From DASZBX01 sp035943635 (GTDB lineage Bacteria > Actinomycetota > Actinomycetes > Streptomycetales > Catenulisporaceae): 64,000 bases of DNA. Shown here piece by piece: positions 42,589-50,734 of this stretch (positions are counted from its first letter, which is position 1; every line of letters starts with the position of its first letter). A model generated the notes under the pieces. It was not told the origin of the DNA. It made no database searches and saw only the letters and a list, made by a program, of their open reading frames with translations. The stretch is taken from positions 12,124 through 76,123 of the forward strand of contig DASZBX010000045.1 of the NCBI GenBank assembly GCA_035943635.1, given 5' to 3'. A program made the position numbers and the translations under genes.

Positions 42589-45384
42589 TTACAGGCCGTT
42601 GAACAGCGACAAGACCTCCGGCGCCGCGTTCGTCGCGCCGTAGTTGTCCTGGTTCAGCGTGTTGTCCAGGACCAGCGCGCACGCCGCGATGTCCTGGTTC
42701 GGGTCCACTGCCGTGAACCACGCGTTCGGGCTCATGTTCTCCGGACCGTGCTCGGCCGTGCCGGTCTTGCCGTAGACGTCCGAGGCGAACGGGATGCCGT
42801 ACGCCGTGCCGACCGGGCTGGAGATCACCGCCCGCATCACCTTCTTCAGGTCGGCCTGGGTGCCGGCCAGCATCGGCGTCGCGGTCACCTTGTCCGTGAT
42901 CGTGGCGACCAGGTACGGCTGGTGGAAGCTGCCGGTCTGCACAGTCGCGGCCACCGAAGCCATCGACAGCGGGCTGGCCGACACCTTGCCCTGCCCGAAC
43001 GCCTCCTGGGCCAGCTCCGACCCGGACTCGTCGCCCGCGTCGGTCGGCATGGCGAAGTACGTCGCCGGGCCCAGGCCTATGTTCCACGGCTGGTTCAGCC
43101 CGAAGGTGTGCACCGCGGTGCCCTCCAGCCGCAGGCCGCCCAGGTTCAGGTACTGGCTGTCGAAAGCGTTGTTGCAGGACTGCGCGAAGTCGGTCTGGAA
43201 CGGGGTCCCGGCCGGCTCCTGGTCGCCCTCGCTGTTGTGGTAGATCACGCCCTGGACGGTGAACGTGGGCGGACACGCCACCGGGCTCTCCGGGGTCAGC
43301 ACCCCGTAGTTGAACAGCGCGGCGGCCGTGACGATCTTCATCGTCGACCCCGGCGCCTCCCGGCTGGCGAGCGCGTCGTCCTTGCCGCCGTCGTTGTTCG
43401 CCACGGCCAGGATCGCCCCGGTCGACGGCCGGACCACCACCATCGAGCTGCCCACCTTGTGCTGCACCGCGCGCAGGGCCAACTGCTCGACGTGCGGGTC
43501 GATCGTGGTCGCGATCGAGGCCACGTTCACCGGCGGCTTTATCACGTCCTCGGAGCCCGAGACCGCCTTGCCGGACGAGTCGACCAGCTCGACTGCGACG
43601 CCCGGCGTGCCCGATCCGGCCGGGACGTGCTGCTTGAGGTAGCTGATGATGCTCGAGATCCCCGGGTCGCTGTAGGCGGTGAGGTTCCCGCCGCTCGCAT
43701 CGGTGACCTCGGCGGCGCCCGGCGAGACCGGCACCGTGGCCAGGTGGTCGGTCGCCGACAGGTTCGGCGCGAGGACGGACGGCGTCCACTTCACGTACCA
43801 GCGGCCCTGCTGCTCGTAGGCCGTCAGGTTCGAGGTGTAGGTCCAGGTCGCGGTCGACGGCGCGGAAGTCCCGGCGCCGGAGCCCGGTCCCGCCCCGGTG
43901 CCCGAGCCCGAGGCCGTGGCCGACCCGGTCGGGTCGGCGGCCGTGGTGGACCCGACCGAGGCGCCGCTCGCCCCGCCGGCGCTGCCGGCCGGGGGAGTGA
44001 CGACGACGCGCACGGAGAAGTCCTGCGATCCGGACGGCGCGGTCGTCGCCGGGATCACCCCGGCCCCGCTCGCGCCCGCGCTCGGCGTCGCGCTCGGCCC
44101 GACCGTCGGCGTGGCCTTCGCGCCCTTCGGGCTCTTGGTGGCCGGGGCGGTCGTCGCGGCGTCGTCGTCGGCCGTGGCCGCCGCGGGGGTGATGGTCAGG
44201 CTGGAAGCGCCCAGGTCGCTCTTGTAACTCTGCAGAGCGGTCAGCGCGCCGGCCGGATCGTCGGTGAAGTTCGCCGCGGCCTGGTAGTCCCCGGCCTCCC
44301 AGGCCTTGAAGAAGGCCGCCGCGGTCTGCGCCGTGTCCTCCACCGGGGACGCCCCGCTCGGCGCGAAGCCCACGGTCGGGGTCGGCGTCGGGGTGGGCGT
44401 CGCCCGCTGCGGGGCCCCGGCCGCACCCGGCGACGCTCCGCCGCCCTGCGTCAGCAGCACGACCGCGACGGCCACCACGGCGACCGTGCCGAGCCCGCCG
44501 ACCGCCACCAGCTTCTTGCGCCCGCGACGCGACTCCTGCGCGCCGGAGGGCTCCCAGCCCGCGCGGCGGTAGTCGTCCTCGTCTTCGTACTCCGGGCGGA
44601 TGATCGGGGTGATCCCGGTCTCCTCGTGCATCAGCGGCCGCTGGGGTTGCTGCGGCTGCTGTGACTGCGCGGCGAACGGCTGGGTCGGGAACGAAGGCCC
44701 GCCGCCCGAGGCGGGCCTGGTCAATTCGCTGTCGCCACCGCGGTCGCCGTTTCCGGGCGGGGCGAACCTGTTCGGCCCGGTGAATCCGCCCGGCGGGGTG
44801 AACGCCACGGTCCGGTCGAACGCGCCCGGCTCGCCCGCGCCGGCGCGATCGTCCGAGGTGTCCCGCTCCCGTTCGCGCTCCCGCCCGCCGAACGCGCCCG
44901 GAGCGTCGGCCGAGCCCGGAACCGGCGCGGGGGACTCGCCCGACCGGGGCCGGTCGAACCGCTCGGTGCCGTCCGGCGCGCTCGGCGGTACGCTGGGCGG
45001 CCCGCCCGGCGTCCAGTGCGCGATCGTCGCACCCGGCTCGGGGCGGTCGTCCTGCTCGTCCCGGCTGTCCCGAGCATCCCGGCTGTCGCCGCGCTCGAGC
45101 CCGGACCCGGACTCGGTCCCGCCGGAGTCTTCGGGCTCGTCCGAGGACGCCGGCCCGGGTGTCCACGGCTGCTGCGCCGGCGCCGGCTGCTGCGACTGCG
45201 GCCGCTGCGGCGGCGGCCCGCTCCACCGCGGATCGGAACCGAACGCGCCCGGCCCGCCGTCCGTCTCGTCGCGCCCCCGCGGTTCGGCCCGCGGCTGATC
45301 GCGGAACAGGCCGGCGAACGGGTCGTCGCCGTCCTGCCCGGAGTCCCGCCCGGGACCCCCGGTCGAGCCGGTCGGTTCAGTCAT
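42589..45384 (-). CDS. Class B penicillin-binding protein with long Pro-rich cytoplasmic region
   Basis: A 931-residue D,D-transpeptidase. About 285 residues of Pro/Gly/Arg-rich cytoplasmic sequence precede one membrane helix (about 290-312). An NTF2-like MecA_N domain (from about 345, ETQ-like AQTAAAFFKAWEAGDYQAA split by linkers) and a Thr/Ala-rich insertion follow. The transpeptidase has SxxK with Ser680 (STMK), SxN with Ser736 (SCN) and KTG near residue 871. It crosslinks peptidoglycan outside the cell. I prefer the second ATG (45384) because GGGAGGG lies 7 bases upstream; ATG 45390 is too close to it. Unusual are the length of the N-terminal region and the insertion of about 120 residues between MecA_N and the catalytic domain. 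Confidence 0.88.
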   Translation of the reverse strand: MTEPTGSTGGPGRDSGQDGDDPFAGLFRDQPRAEPRGRDETDGGPGAFGSDPRWSGPPPQRPQSQQPAPAQQPWTPGPASSDEPEDSGGTESGSGLERGDSRDARDSRDEQDDRPEPGATIAHWTPGGPPSVPPSAPDGTERFDRPRSGESPAPVPGSADAPGAFGGRERERERDTSDDRAGAGEPGAFDRTVAFTPPGGFTGPNRFAPPGNGDRGGDSELTRPASGGGPSFPTQPFAAQSQQPQQPQRPLMHEETGITPIIRPEYEDEDDYRRAGWEPSGAQESRRGRKKLVAVGGLGTVAVVAVAVVLLTQGGGASPGAAGAPQRATPTPTPTPTVGFAPSGASPVEDTAQTAAAFFKAWEAGDYQAAANFTDDPAGALTALQSYKSDLGASSLTITPAAATADDDAATTAPATKSPKGAKATPTVGPSATPSAGASGAGVIPATTAPSGSQDFSVRVVVTPPAGSAGGASGASVGSTTAADPTGSATASGSGTGAGPGSGAGTSAPSTATWTYTSNLTAYEQQGRWYVKWTPSVLAPNLSATDHLATVPVSPGAAEVTDASGGNLTAYSDPGISSIISYLKQHVPAGSGTPGVAVELVDSSGKAVSGSEDVIKPPVNVASIATTIDPHVEQLALRAVQHKVGSSMVVVRPSTGAILAVANNDGGKDDALASREAPGSTMKIVTAAALFNYGVLTPESPVACPPTFTVQGVIYHNSEGDQEPAGTPFQTDFAQSCNNAFDSQYLNLGGLRLEGTAVHTFGLNQPWNIGLGPATYFAMPTDAGDESGSELAQEAFGQGKVSASPLSMASVAATVQTGSFHQPYLVATITDKVTATPMLAGTQADLKKVMRAVISSPVGTAYGIPFASDVYGKTGTAEHGPENMSPNAWFTAVDPNQDIAACALVLDNTLNQDNYGATNAAPEVLSLFNGL

Positions 45385-46005
45385 GCTCATCCCTCCCTGG
45401 GATCCTGCGCGTCGCCACCGGGCCCGGCCGCGCGTCGCCGCGTGCCCGGTGCTGCCCGATGCTCGTCCGTGCTCCCGCCTCACCTGATGAAGACGCATTC
45501 AGCCAGGGCGGGGATGCAGCGATCCGCCGAAATTGCCTGAATCGAGACCCGGCGGGCGATGGTACGTCCCGATCCGGCCGACCCGCGGATCCCGGCCCGA
45601 GCCGTCCCGGCCCGCCCGGCGCCCGCCGGACCCGCCGTCCCGTCCCCGACCCCGGCCGCCCGGCCGCACCCACCACTGCCGAACCCCGCCGCGAGTGCTC
45701 CGCCGCGCCCCGCACCGGTGCATGCGGCCGAGCAGCGAGAACCGCCCCCGCCCGACCCCGCCCCGAAGGCCACCACACCCTCTCAGCCGAGCGGACGAAC
45801 CCAGCTCCCACCTGGCGCTACGCAGACAAGCCGCAGCCCCAGCAGCCTCGTCGCCATCTGTGGGACACATCCTAACGGGCACCTACCAGGCGTGTGTATG
45901 GTCCCCCGAACCGGATTCCGGCACATAGCAGCCCCACAGCACCGCGCAACAGGACGCGACCGGCAATTGATCGGCAATCGAAGCAAAGCCCTGCCGCCAT
46001 GCGAA
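45385..46005. other. 621-base gene-free stretch before the tRNA pair
   Basis: Frames here are long only because of high GC; none has a ribosome site or a recognisable domain. It should contain the promoter of the penicillin-binding protein gene and nothing else I can identify. Confidence 0.5.
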
Positions 46006-46042
46006 GAGGCCAGGTCGGGAACCATGTCCCGAGCCTGGCCTC
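46006..46042 (-). terminator. Hairpin after tRNA-Gly
   Basis: GAGGCCAGGTCGGGA (46006-46020) pairs with 46027-46042 with one bulged base. It lies 8 bases downstream of tRNA-Gly on the minus strand. Confidence 0.7.
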
Positions 46043-46049
46043 TCACCAC

Positions 46050-46123
46050 TGGAGCGGATGACGAGAATCGAACTCGCGTGGTCTGCTTGGAAGGCAGGGG
46101 CTCTACCATTGAGCTACATCCGC
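46050..46123 (-). tRNA. tRNA-Gly (anticodon TCC)
   Basis: The minus strand gives acceptor GCGGATG/CATCCGC, D-arm GCTC/GAGC, anticodon loop CTTCCAA (anticodon TCC, reading GGA), T-arm CGAG TTCGATT CTCG and encoded CCA (46050-46052). Discriminator T. Confidence 0.95.
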
Positions 46124-46261
46124 ATGCGCAGACCATCTTGCCACAAAACCCCCGCCCGAGGCATCCCACTTGCCGCCCGGCCGCAAAACCATGGTGTGTC
46201 CGAGCACCGAGACCCGGTAAGCTTCCCAGTGTTCGCACGGAGGTCCACCCCGGACCGACGG

Positions 46262-46335
46262 CGGGGTGTGGCGCAGTTTGGTAGCGCGCTCGCTTTGGGA
46301 GCGAGAGGCCGTGGGTTCGAATCCCGCCACCCCGA
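46262..46335 (+). tRNA. tRNA-Pro (anticodon TGG)
   Basis: Acceptor CGGGGTG/CACCCCG, D-arm GCGC/GCGC, anticodon stem CTCGC/GCGAG around TTTGGGA (anticodon TGG, reading CCA) and T-arm GTGGG TTCGAAT CCCGC. Discriminator A; CCA is not encoded. Confidence 0.95.
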
Positions 46336-46354
46336 CATCGCCACCAGTTCCGCA

Positions 46355-46380
46355 ACGGCCGCCCATGATCGGGCGGCCGT
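46355..46380 (+). terminator. Terminator after tRNA-Pro
   Basis: ACGGCCGCCC (46355-46364) pairs perfectly with GGGCGGCCGT (46371-46380), loop ATGATC, followed by GTTTGGTTT. It overlaps the start of the hicA remnant. Confidence 0.8.
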
Positions 46381-46602
46381 GTTTGGTTTCAGGCAGCGGA
46401 TCGAACGGCTCGGCGGAACTCAAACTCGCCAAGTCGGTTCGCACCGCCGGTACGCAGCGGCATACAGCAAGCCGGATGGCACCGACGCTATGTGCGCACC
46501 ACGGTTGCTCAGCATGCCAGCGACGACATCCCCGTGGGCACACTCAAGAAGATTGAGAAAGACCTCGAACCGGCGTTCGGGAAAGGATGGGTGACTACGT
46601 GA
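46379..46602 (+). pseudogene. Frameshifted HicA-like toxin remnant
   Basis: Two frames together spell a HicA-type mRNA interferase. From GTG 46379 one frame reads FRQRIERLGG, RQVGSHRRY and YSKPDGTDA, containing the GSH motif with the catalytic histidine. After about 46489 the sense continues in another frame: TTVAQHASDDIP, VGTLKKIEKDL and EPAFGKGW, ending at TGA 46600-46602. The N-terminal helix is shortened because the frame starts within the tRNA-Pro terminator. One lost base (or two gained) near 46490 explains the shift. The gene is therefore probably dead, while its hicB partner is intact. Confidence 0.7.
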
Positions 46603-47150
46603 GCGACCACGTCCACCAGGTCATAGTCACCCGTGAAGACGGCGCATGGCTGGCCGATGTGCCGGAACTCGAAGGCGCCCACACCTTTGCCCGGAGCCTG
46701 CCCAGCCTGGACGAGGCCATCCGGGAAGTCATCGTGCTTGCGGCGGATCTCCCGGACGAGGCCATGCCGGATCTCGAGCTCGACTTCGAGTACCGCACCG
46801 GAGACCCGCGGATCGACCAGGACGCGGCCAGAGTGCGCCGAATGCGCTCTCAACTCGCCGAAGTCGAGTCGTTGACCGCTGAGTCCATCTACGCGTTGAC
46901 CCCCGAACTGTCCGTCCGGGATGCCGGGGTGCTCCTCGGAGTCTCCCCCCAGCGTGTTTCACAAGTTGCCGGCAAGCACAGATTGAGCCGTCAGCGGACG
47001 ACGGCCGGCGCCATGCTGGCATCTGGCGCGTCGTCACCCGGCAAGAAAGCCGCGAAGAAAACGGGAAAGCAGCTCAGGGGCCCGAAGGCGGCCAAGGCTG
47101 AAAAAAGTGCCGCTGCCAGCGACCTGGCACAAGCCGATACCAAGAAGTAG
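46599..47150 (+). CDS. hicB: HicB-like antitoxin with C-terminal helix-turn-helix
   Basis: A 183-residue protein. The N-terminal partial RNase-H-fold HicB domain (HQVIVTREDGAWLADVPELEG, AHTFARSLPSLDEAIREVI; about residues 5-55) would bind the toxin; a DNA-binding helix-turn-helix (SVRDAGVLLGVSPQRVSQVA, about 105-125) would allow autoregulation; a Lys/Ala-rich tail follows. The GTG at 46599 overlaps the hicA stop (GTGA), the usual coupling; ATG 46587 is an alternative adding 4 residues. Since hicA is broken, it may persist as a solo antitoxin or regulator. Confidence 0.8.
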   Translation: MSDHVHQVIVTREDGAWLADVPELEGAHTFARSLPSLDEAIREVIVLAADLPDEAMPDLELDFEYRTGDPRIDQDAARVRRMRSQLAEVESLTAESIYALTPELSVRDAGVLLGVSPQRVSQVAGKHRLSRQRTTAGAMLASGASSPGKKAAKKTGKQLRGPKAAKAEKSAAASDLAQADTKK

Positions 47151-47390
47151 TGGCAAATCCGGACCCGTCACCCACCCCATCCCCATCCCGGTGGTTCCGT
47201 GACCATCCGTCCGGTGCTGTCGTGATCTGCATCTTTATCACCCTGGCGGCTGCGCCGGGGTACGATGTCGTGCGCGAGTCGGTTGAGGTTCTCCAAGAGC
47301 CGCGGTCGGGGGGCCGTCGAGGCCGCTCCCGGGCGGTCCGCCCACGCCGTTCGCGTCCCAAGACGAAGTCCCAACGAGGAGACCACTGCT

Positions 47391-48791
47391 GTGAAGAGCG
47401 CCGTCGAGACCCTGGACCCGACTCGGGTCCGGCTCACTGTCGAGGTTCCCTTTGCCGAACTCAAGCCCAACCTCGACGCGGCGTATGAGAAGATCGCCGG
47501 TCAGGTGAGCGTCCCCGGGTTCCGCAAGGGCAAGGTACCGGCCCGAGTCATCGACCAGCGCTTCGGTCGCGGTCCGGTGCTCGAGGAGGCGATCAACTCG
47601 GCGCTGCCCGAGCTGTACAGCAAGGCCGTGCAGGAGAACAAGATCGAGGCGATCGGGCGGCCCGAGGTCGAGGTGACCGAGTTCGCCGACGGCGAGGAGC
47701 TGAAGTTCACCGCCGAGGTGGACGTGCGCCCCGAGTTCGACGTGCCTGACTACAAGGACGTCGAGGTCTCGGTCGACGACGTGGCCGTCGCCGACGAGGA
47801 CCTGGCCGAGCAGCTCGACGGCCTGCGCAAGCGGTTCGGCACCCTGGTCGGGGTCGAGCGGCCGATCGAGGCCGGCGACTTCGTCACCCTGGACCTGATC
47901 GCCACCATCGACGGGGTCGAGCTGACCGACGGCGCCGCCTCCGGGGTCTCCTACGAGGTCGGCTCCGACTCGATGGTGGACGGCCTGGACGCGGCGATCA
48001 CCGGCCACACCGCCGGCGAGGTGATCGAGTTCAACTCCAAGCTGGTCGGCGGCGAGCACGCCGGCGACGCGGCCGACATCAAGGTCACCGTCACCGCGGT
48101 CAAGGCCCGCGAGCTGCCCGAGCTGGACGACGACTTCGCCCAGCTGGCCAGCGAGTTCGACACCCTGGAGGAGCTGCGCGCCGACCTCGGCGAGCGGCTG
48201 GCCCGGGCCAAGAAGTACGAGCAGGGCGCGCAGGCCCGGGACAAGGTGCTCGAGGAGGTCCTGGGCAAGGTCGACTTCCCGCTGCCGGCCAACGCGGTGC
48301 AGGCCGAGATCGACTGGCGCAACGAGCAGCTCGACCAGCAGCTGCAGTCCGCCGGGATGACCCGGGAGGGCTTCTTCAAGCTCCAGGACCAGACCGTCGA
48401 GGAGTTCACCGCCGACCTGGACAAGCAGGTCCGGGACGGGATGAAGGCCCAGTTCGTGCTGGACAAGGTGGCCGACGCCGAAGAGCTGAGCGTCAACCAG
48501 ATGGAGCTGACCAACCACCTGATCCGCCGCGCGCAGGGCTCGGGCCTGAGCCCGGACCAGTTCGCCCAGTCGGTCGTCCAGTCCGGCCAGGTGCCCTCGC
48601 TGGTCGGCGAGGTGCGCCGGGGCAAGGCCCTGGAGCTGATCCTCAAGGGCGCGGTGATCAAGGACGCCTCGGGCAACCCGGTCGACCTGTCCGAGCTGGA
48701 CCAGCCGGCCGACGGCGGCGCCGACGGCACCAGCCCGGACGGCTTCGGCCGCGAGCCGGGCGACGAGCACTACGGCCACGCGCACGAGTAG
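47391..48791 (+). CDS. tig: Trigger factor chaperone
   Basis: A 466-residue ribosome-bound chaperone and peptidyl-prolyl isomerase. The ribosome-binding signature appears as VPGFRKGKVP; a PPIase domain (about 160-245) and a helical C-terminal domain follow, ending in an acidic His-containing tail (DEHYGHAHE). GTG at 47391 follows GAGGAG. A TACGAT at 47261-47266 is a plausible -10, giving a leader of about 120 bases. It precedes clpP1-clpP2-clpX as in most bacteria. Confidence 0.96.
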   Translation: MKSAVETLDPTRVRLTVEVPFAELKPNLDAAYEKIAGQVSVPGFRKGKVPARVIDQRFGRGPVLEEAINSALPELYSKAVQENKIEAIGRPEVEVTEFADGEELKFTAEVDVRPEFDVPDYKDVEVSVDDVAVADEDLAEQLDGLRKRFGTLVGVERPIEAGDFVTLDLIATIDGVELTDGAASGVSYEVGSDSMVDGLDAAITGHTAGEVIEFNSKLVGGEHAGDAADIKVTVTAVKARELPELDDDFAQLASEFDTLEELRADLGERLARAKKYEQGAQARDKVLEEVLGKVDFPLPANAVQAEIDWRNEQLDQQLQSAGMTREGFFKLQDQTVEEFTADLDKQVRDGMKAQFVLDKVADAEELSVNQMELTNHLIRRAQGSGLSPDQFAQSVVQSGQVPSLVGEVRRGKALELILKGAVIKDASGNPVDLSELDQPADGGADGTSPDGFGREPGDEHYGHAHE

Positions 48792-48807
48792 AACCCGCAC
48801 GGGCAGC

Positions 48808-48845
48808 CGACCGGCCGGCCAGTCGATCAAGCGACCGGCCGGCCA
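48808..48845. repeat. 14-bp direct repeat with GGCCGGCC palindromes after tig
   Basis: CGACCGGCCGGCCA occurs at 48808-48821 and 48832-48845, 24 bases apart. Each copy holds CCGGCCGG, so the two can also pair with each other into a stem-loop, which probably acts as the tig terminator. Confidence 0.55.
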
Positions 48846-48957
48846 CTAGGCCAGTCAGTGCCAAACCAAGTCAGTCAGTCCGCTCCTCAGTGCCCAGGTC
48901 CGGCCGCCGTGGCCGGGTCCGGGCTGCGGCGATCCTTTTCGTTAGGACCCGCCGGGC

Positions 48958-48975
48958 TCAACGCCTAGAGCGAAC
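48958..48975. promoter_or_regulatory. Candidate ClgR operator upstream of clpP1
   Basis: TCAACGCCTAGAGCGAAC matches, at every specified position, the ClgR consensus WNNWCGCYNANRGCGWWS (as I recall it from Corynebacterium). ClgR activates clpP1P2 in actinobacteria. The site is about 100 bases before the clpP1 start and about 46 bases before a possible -10 (TAGGGT, 49014-49019). Confidence 0.65.
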
Positions 48976-49063
48976 AACCGGCCCTAATCCGCAGTCACAT
49001 CGGTGGCACGGGTTAGGGTCGTTGTTGTAGACGACGCCCCTCGGTAAGCGAGACGCAGGACAG

Positions 49064-49696
49064 GTGGATGACGTGACGGGTTCTTACACGCCAACAGGAT
49101 TTGGCCACAGCATGGCGGGGTCCGACGGCCCCGGCGGCCAGAACGACCAGCTTTTCAACCGGCTGCTGCGCAACCGGATCCTCTTCCTCGGCCAGCAGGT
49201 GGACGACGAGATCGCCAACACCATCTGCGCGCAGCTGCTGCTGCTCAACGCGGAGGACCCGGAGAAGGAGATCTCGCTCTACATCAACTCTCCGGGCGGC
49301 TCCGTCAGCGCGGGCATGGCGATCTACGACACGATGCAGTACATCAGCAACGACATCCGCACCGTGGGCATGGGCCTGGCCGCCTCGATGGGCCAGTTCC
49401 TGCTGACCGCCGGGACCCGGGGCAAGCGCTTCGCCCTGCCGAACACCGAGATCCTGATGCACCAGGGCTCGGCCGGCATCGGCGGCTCCGCCTCCGACAT
49501 CAAGATCCAGGCCGAGCAGCTGCGCCGGAGCAAGAAGCGCTTCTTCGAGCTGACCGCGCAGCACAGCGGCCAGACCGAGGCGAAGATCGAGAAGGACTCG
49601 GACCGGGACCACTGGTTCAGCGCCCGGGAGGCCAAGGAGTACGGCCTGATCGACGAAATCATCACCTCGGTCAACCAAGTCCCGGCCTCCGCCTGA
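49064..49696 (+). CDS. clpP1: ATP-dependent Clp protease proteolytic subunit 1
   Basis: A 210-residue serine protease subunit. Catalytic triad: Ser108 (GLAASMGQF), His133 (ILMHQG) and an aspartate near 182 (DRDHWFSAREA). In actinobacteria ClpP1 and ClpP2 rings combine into one active barrel. Start GTG 49064 is used; GTG 49073 is equally possible by ribosome site. Followed after 35 bases by clpP2. Confidence 0.94.
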   Translation: MDDVTGSYTPTGFGHSMAGSDGPGGQNDQLFNRLLRNRILFLGQQVDDEIANTICAQLLLLNAEDPEKEISLYINSPGGSVSAGMAIYDTMQYISNDIRTVGMGLAASMGQFLLTAGTRGKRFALPNTEILMHQGSAGIGGSASDIKIQAEQLRRSKKRFFELTAQHSGQTEAKIEKDSDRDHWFSAREAKEYGLIDEIITSVNQVPASA

Positions 49697-49731
49697 CCGC
49701 GGCCGACGAGCAGAGGAAGAGACACCCACCC

Positions 49732-50391
49732 ATGAACCAGTTCTCGTCGCACGAGGCGGTCGCCCGCCGGGTGCAGCACGAAGCCCGCTACATCCTGCCG
49801 CACTTCGTCGAGCGCACCAGCCAGGGCGTCCGCGAGTACGACCCGTACGCCAAGCTCTTCGAGGAGCGGATCATCTTCCTCGGCGTGCAGGTGGACGACG
49901 CCTCGGCCAACGACGTGATGGCCCAGCTGCTCACCCTGGAGTCGATGGACTCCGACCGCGACATCACCATGTACATCAACTCGCCCGGCGGCTCGTTCAC
50001 CGCGCTCACGGCCATCTACGACACCATGCAGTTCGTGATGCCGGACGTGACCACGGTCTGCATCGGCCAGGCCGCCTCGGCCGCCGCGGTGCTGCTGGCC
50101 GCGGGCACCAAGGGCAAGCGGCTGGCCCTGCCCAACTCCCGGATCCTGATCCACCAGCCCTACACCGAGTCCTCCGGGCGCGCGGACCTGAACGACCTGG
50201 AGATCCAGGCCAACGAGATCCTCCGGATGCGCGGGCTGATGGAGGGCCTGCTGGCCAAGCACACCGGCAAGACGGCCGAGCAGGTCAGCGAGGACATCGA
50301 GCGGGACAAGATCCTGACCGCCGCCGCGGCTCTGGAGTACGGAATCATCGACCAGGTGATCTCGACCCGCTCGGCGGGCCTGGGGCGGTAG
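49732..50391 (+). CDS. clpP2: ATP-dependent Clp protease proteolytic subunit 2
   Basis: A 219-residue subunit with Ser116 (GQAASAAAVL), His141 (ILIHQP) and the DIERDKILTAAAALEYGIID segment holding the acid. The Ala-rich loop after the serine is typical of ClpP2. AGAGGAAGAG precedes the ATG. Its stop codon TAG uses the first base of a 158-bp fold-back element, so the mRNA ends in that structure unless it is processed. Confidence 0.95.
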   Translation: MNQFSSHEAVARRVQHEARYILPHFVERTSQGVREYDPYAKLFEERIIFLGVQVDDASANDVMAQLLTLESMDSDRDITMYINSPGGSFTALTAIYDTMQFVMPDVTTVCIGQAASAAAVLLAAGTKGKRLALPNSRILIHQPYTESSGRADLNDLEIQANEILRMRGLMEGLLAKHTGKTAEQVSEDIERDKILTAAAALEYGIIDQVISTRSAGLGR

Positions 50392-50548
50392 TGCTGTGGC
50401 CGGGAAGGTTCGCCCCTTCCCGGCCCTGCGCATCCCGTCTGGCTGCGGAGCAGGACGCGCCCGAGTACGGCAAGTACGAGGGCGGTCCTGCTCCTTGCCA
50501 GCCGGGCGCTCAGAACCGGGAAGGGGCAAACCTTCCCGGCCACAGCAC
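50391..50548. mobile_element. 158-bp fold-back element between clpP2 and clpX
   Basis: A 33-base arm (50391-50423) is repeated inverted at 50516-50548 with one mismatch; each arm also contains its own palindrome (CCGGGAAGG/CCTTCCCGG). Inner complementary segments GGAGCAGGAC (50447-50456) and GTCCTGCTCC (50485-50494) extend the pairing, so the whole element can fold into one long hairpin. TA lies on both sides (50389-50390, 50549-50550), as expected for a TA-targeting MITE (IS630/mariner type). No coding capacity. Confidence 0.8.
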
Positions 50549-50635
50549 TAGCAGACCGGCGCCCGGCCGGCCCCGCGCGCGCCCGCCGCCACCTGGGGAT
50601 CGCGAACGGAAAACCGGCCGGGGGCGTATCTGTTT

Positions 50636-50672
50636 GGCGGCAAGTTGGGAATGAACCTCCCAGCTTGCCGCC
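50636..50672. other. 15-bp hairpin upstream of clpX
   Basis: GGCGGCAAGTTGGGA (50636-50650) pairs with 50658-50672 with one G-T type mismatch, loop 7. It is 60 bases before the clpX start, just upstream of a possible -10 (TACCTT, 50692-50697). It could terminate read-through from clpP or regulate clpX. Confidence 0.55.
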
Positions 50673-50734
50673 GTTCCCGGCGGGGAAGCGGTACCTTCTT
50701 GAGTGAGGACTTGTAGCAGAACGAGGAGATCGGC

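Noticed and set aside
45559..46284. A 241-codon frame across the gap and tRNA-Gly
   Set aside because: Pro/Ala/Arg-rich, no ribosome site, and it reads through a tRNA gene antisense; no domain seen.
46262..46602. tRNA-Pro as an integration site of a genomic island
   Set aside because: The hicA remnant follows the tRNA, but I found no integrase gene and no second copy of the tRNA 3' end as an att site; the next genes are housekeeping.
50647..50675. A SigR-like promoter before clpX (GGAAT...GTT)
   Set aside because: The spacing is 20 bases rather than 18, and the GGAAT lies in the loop-side arm of a hairpin.
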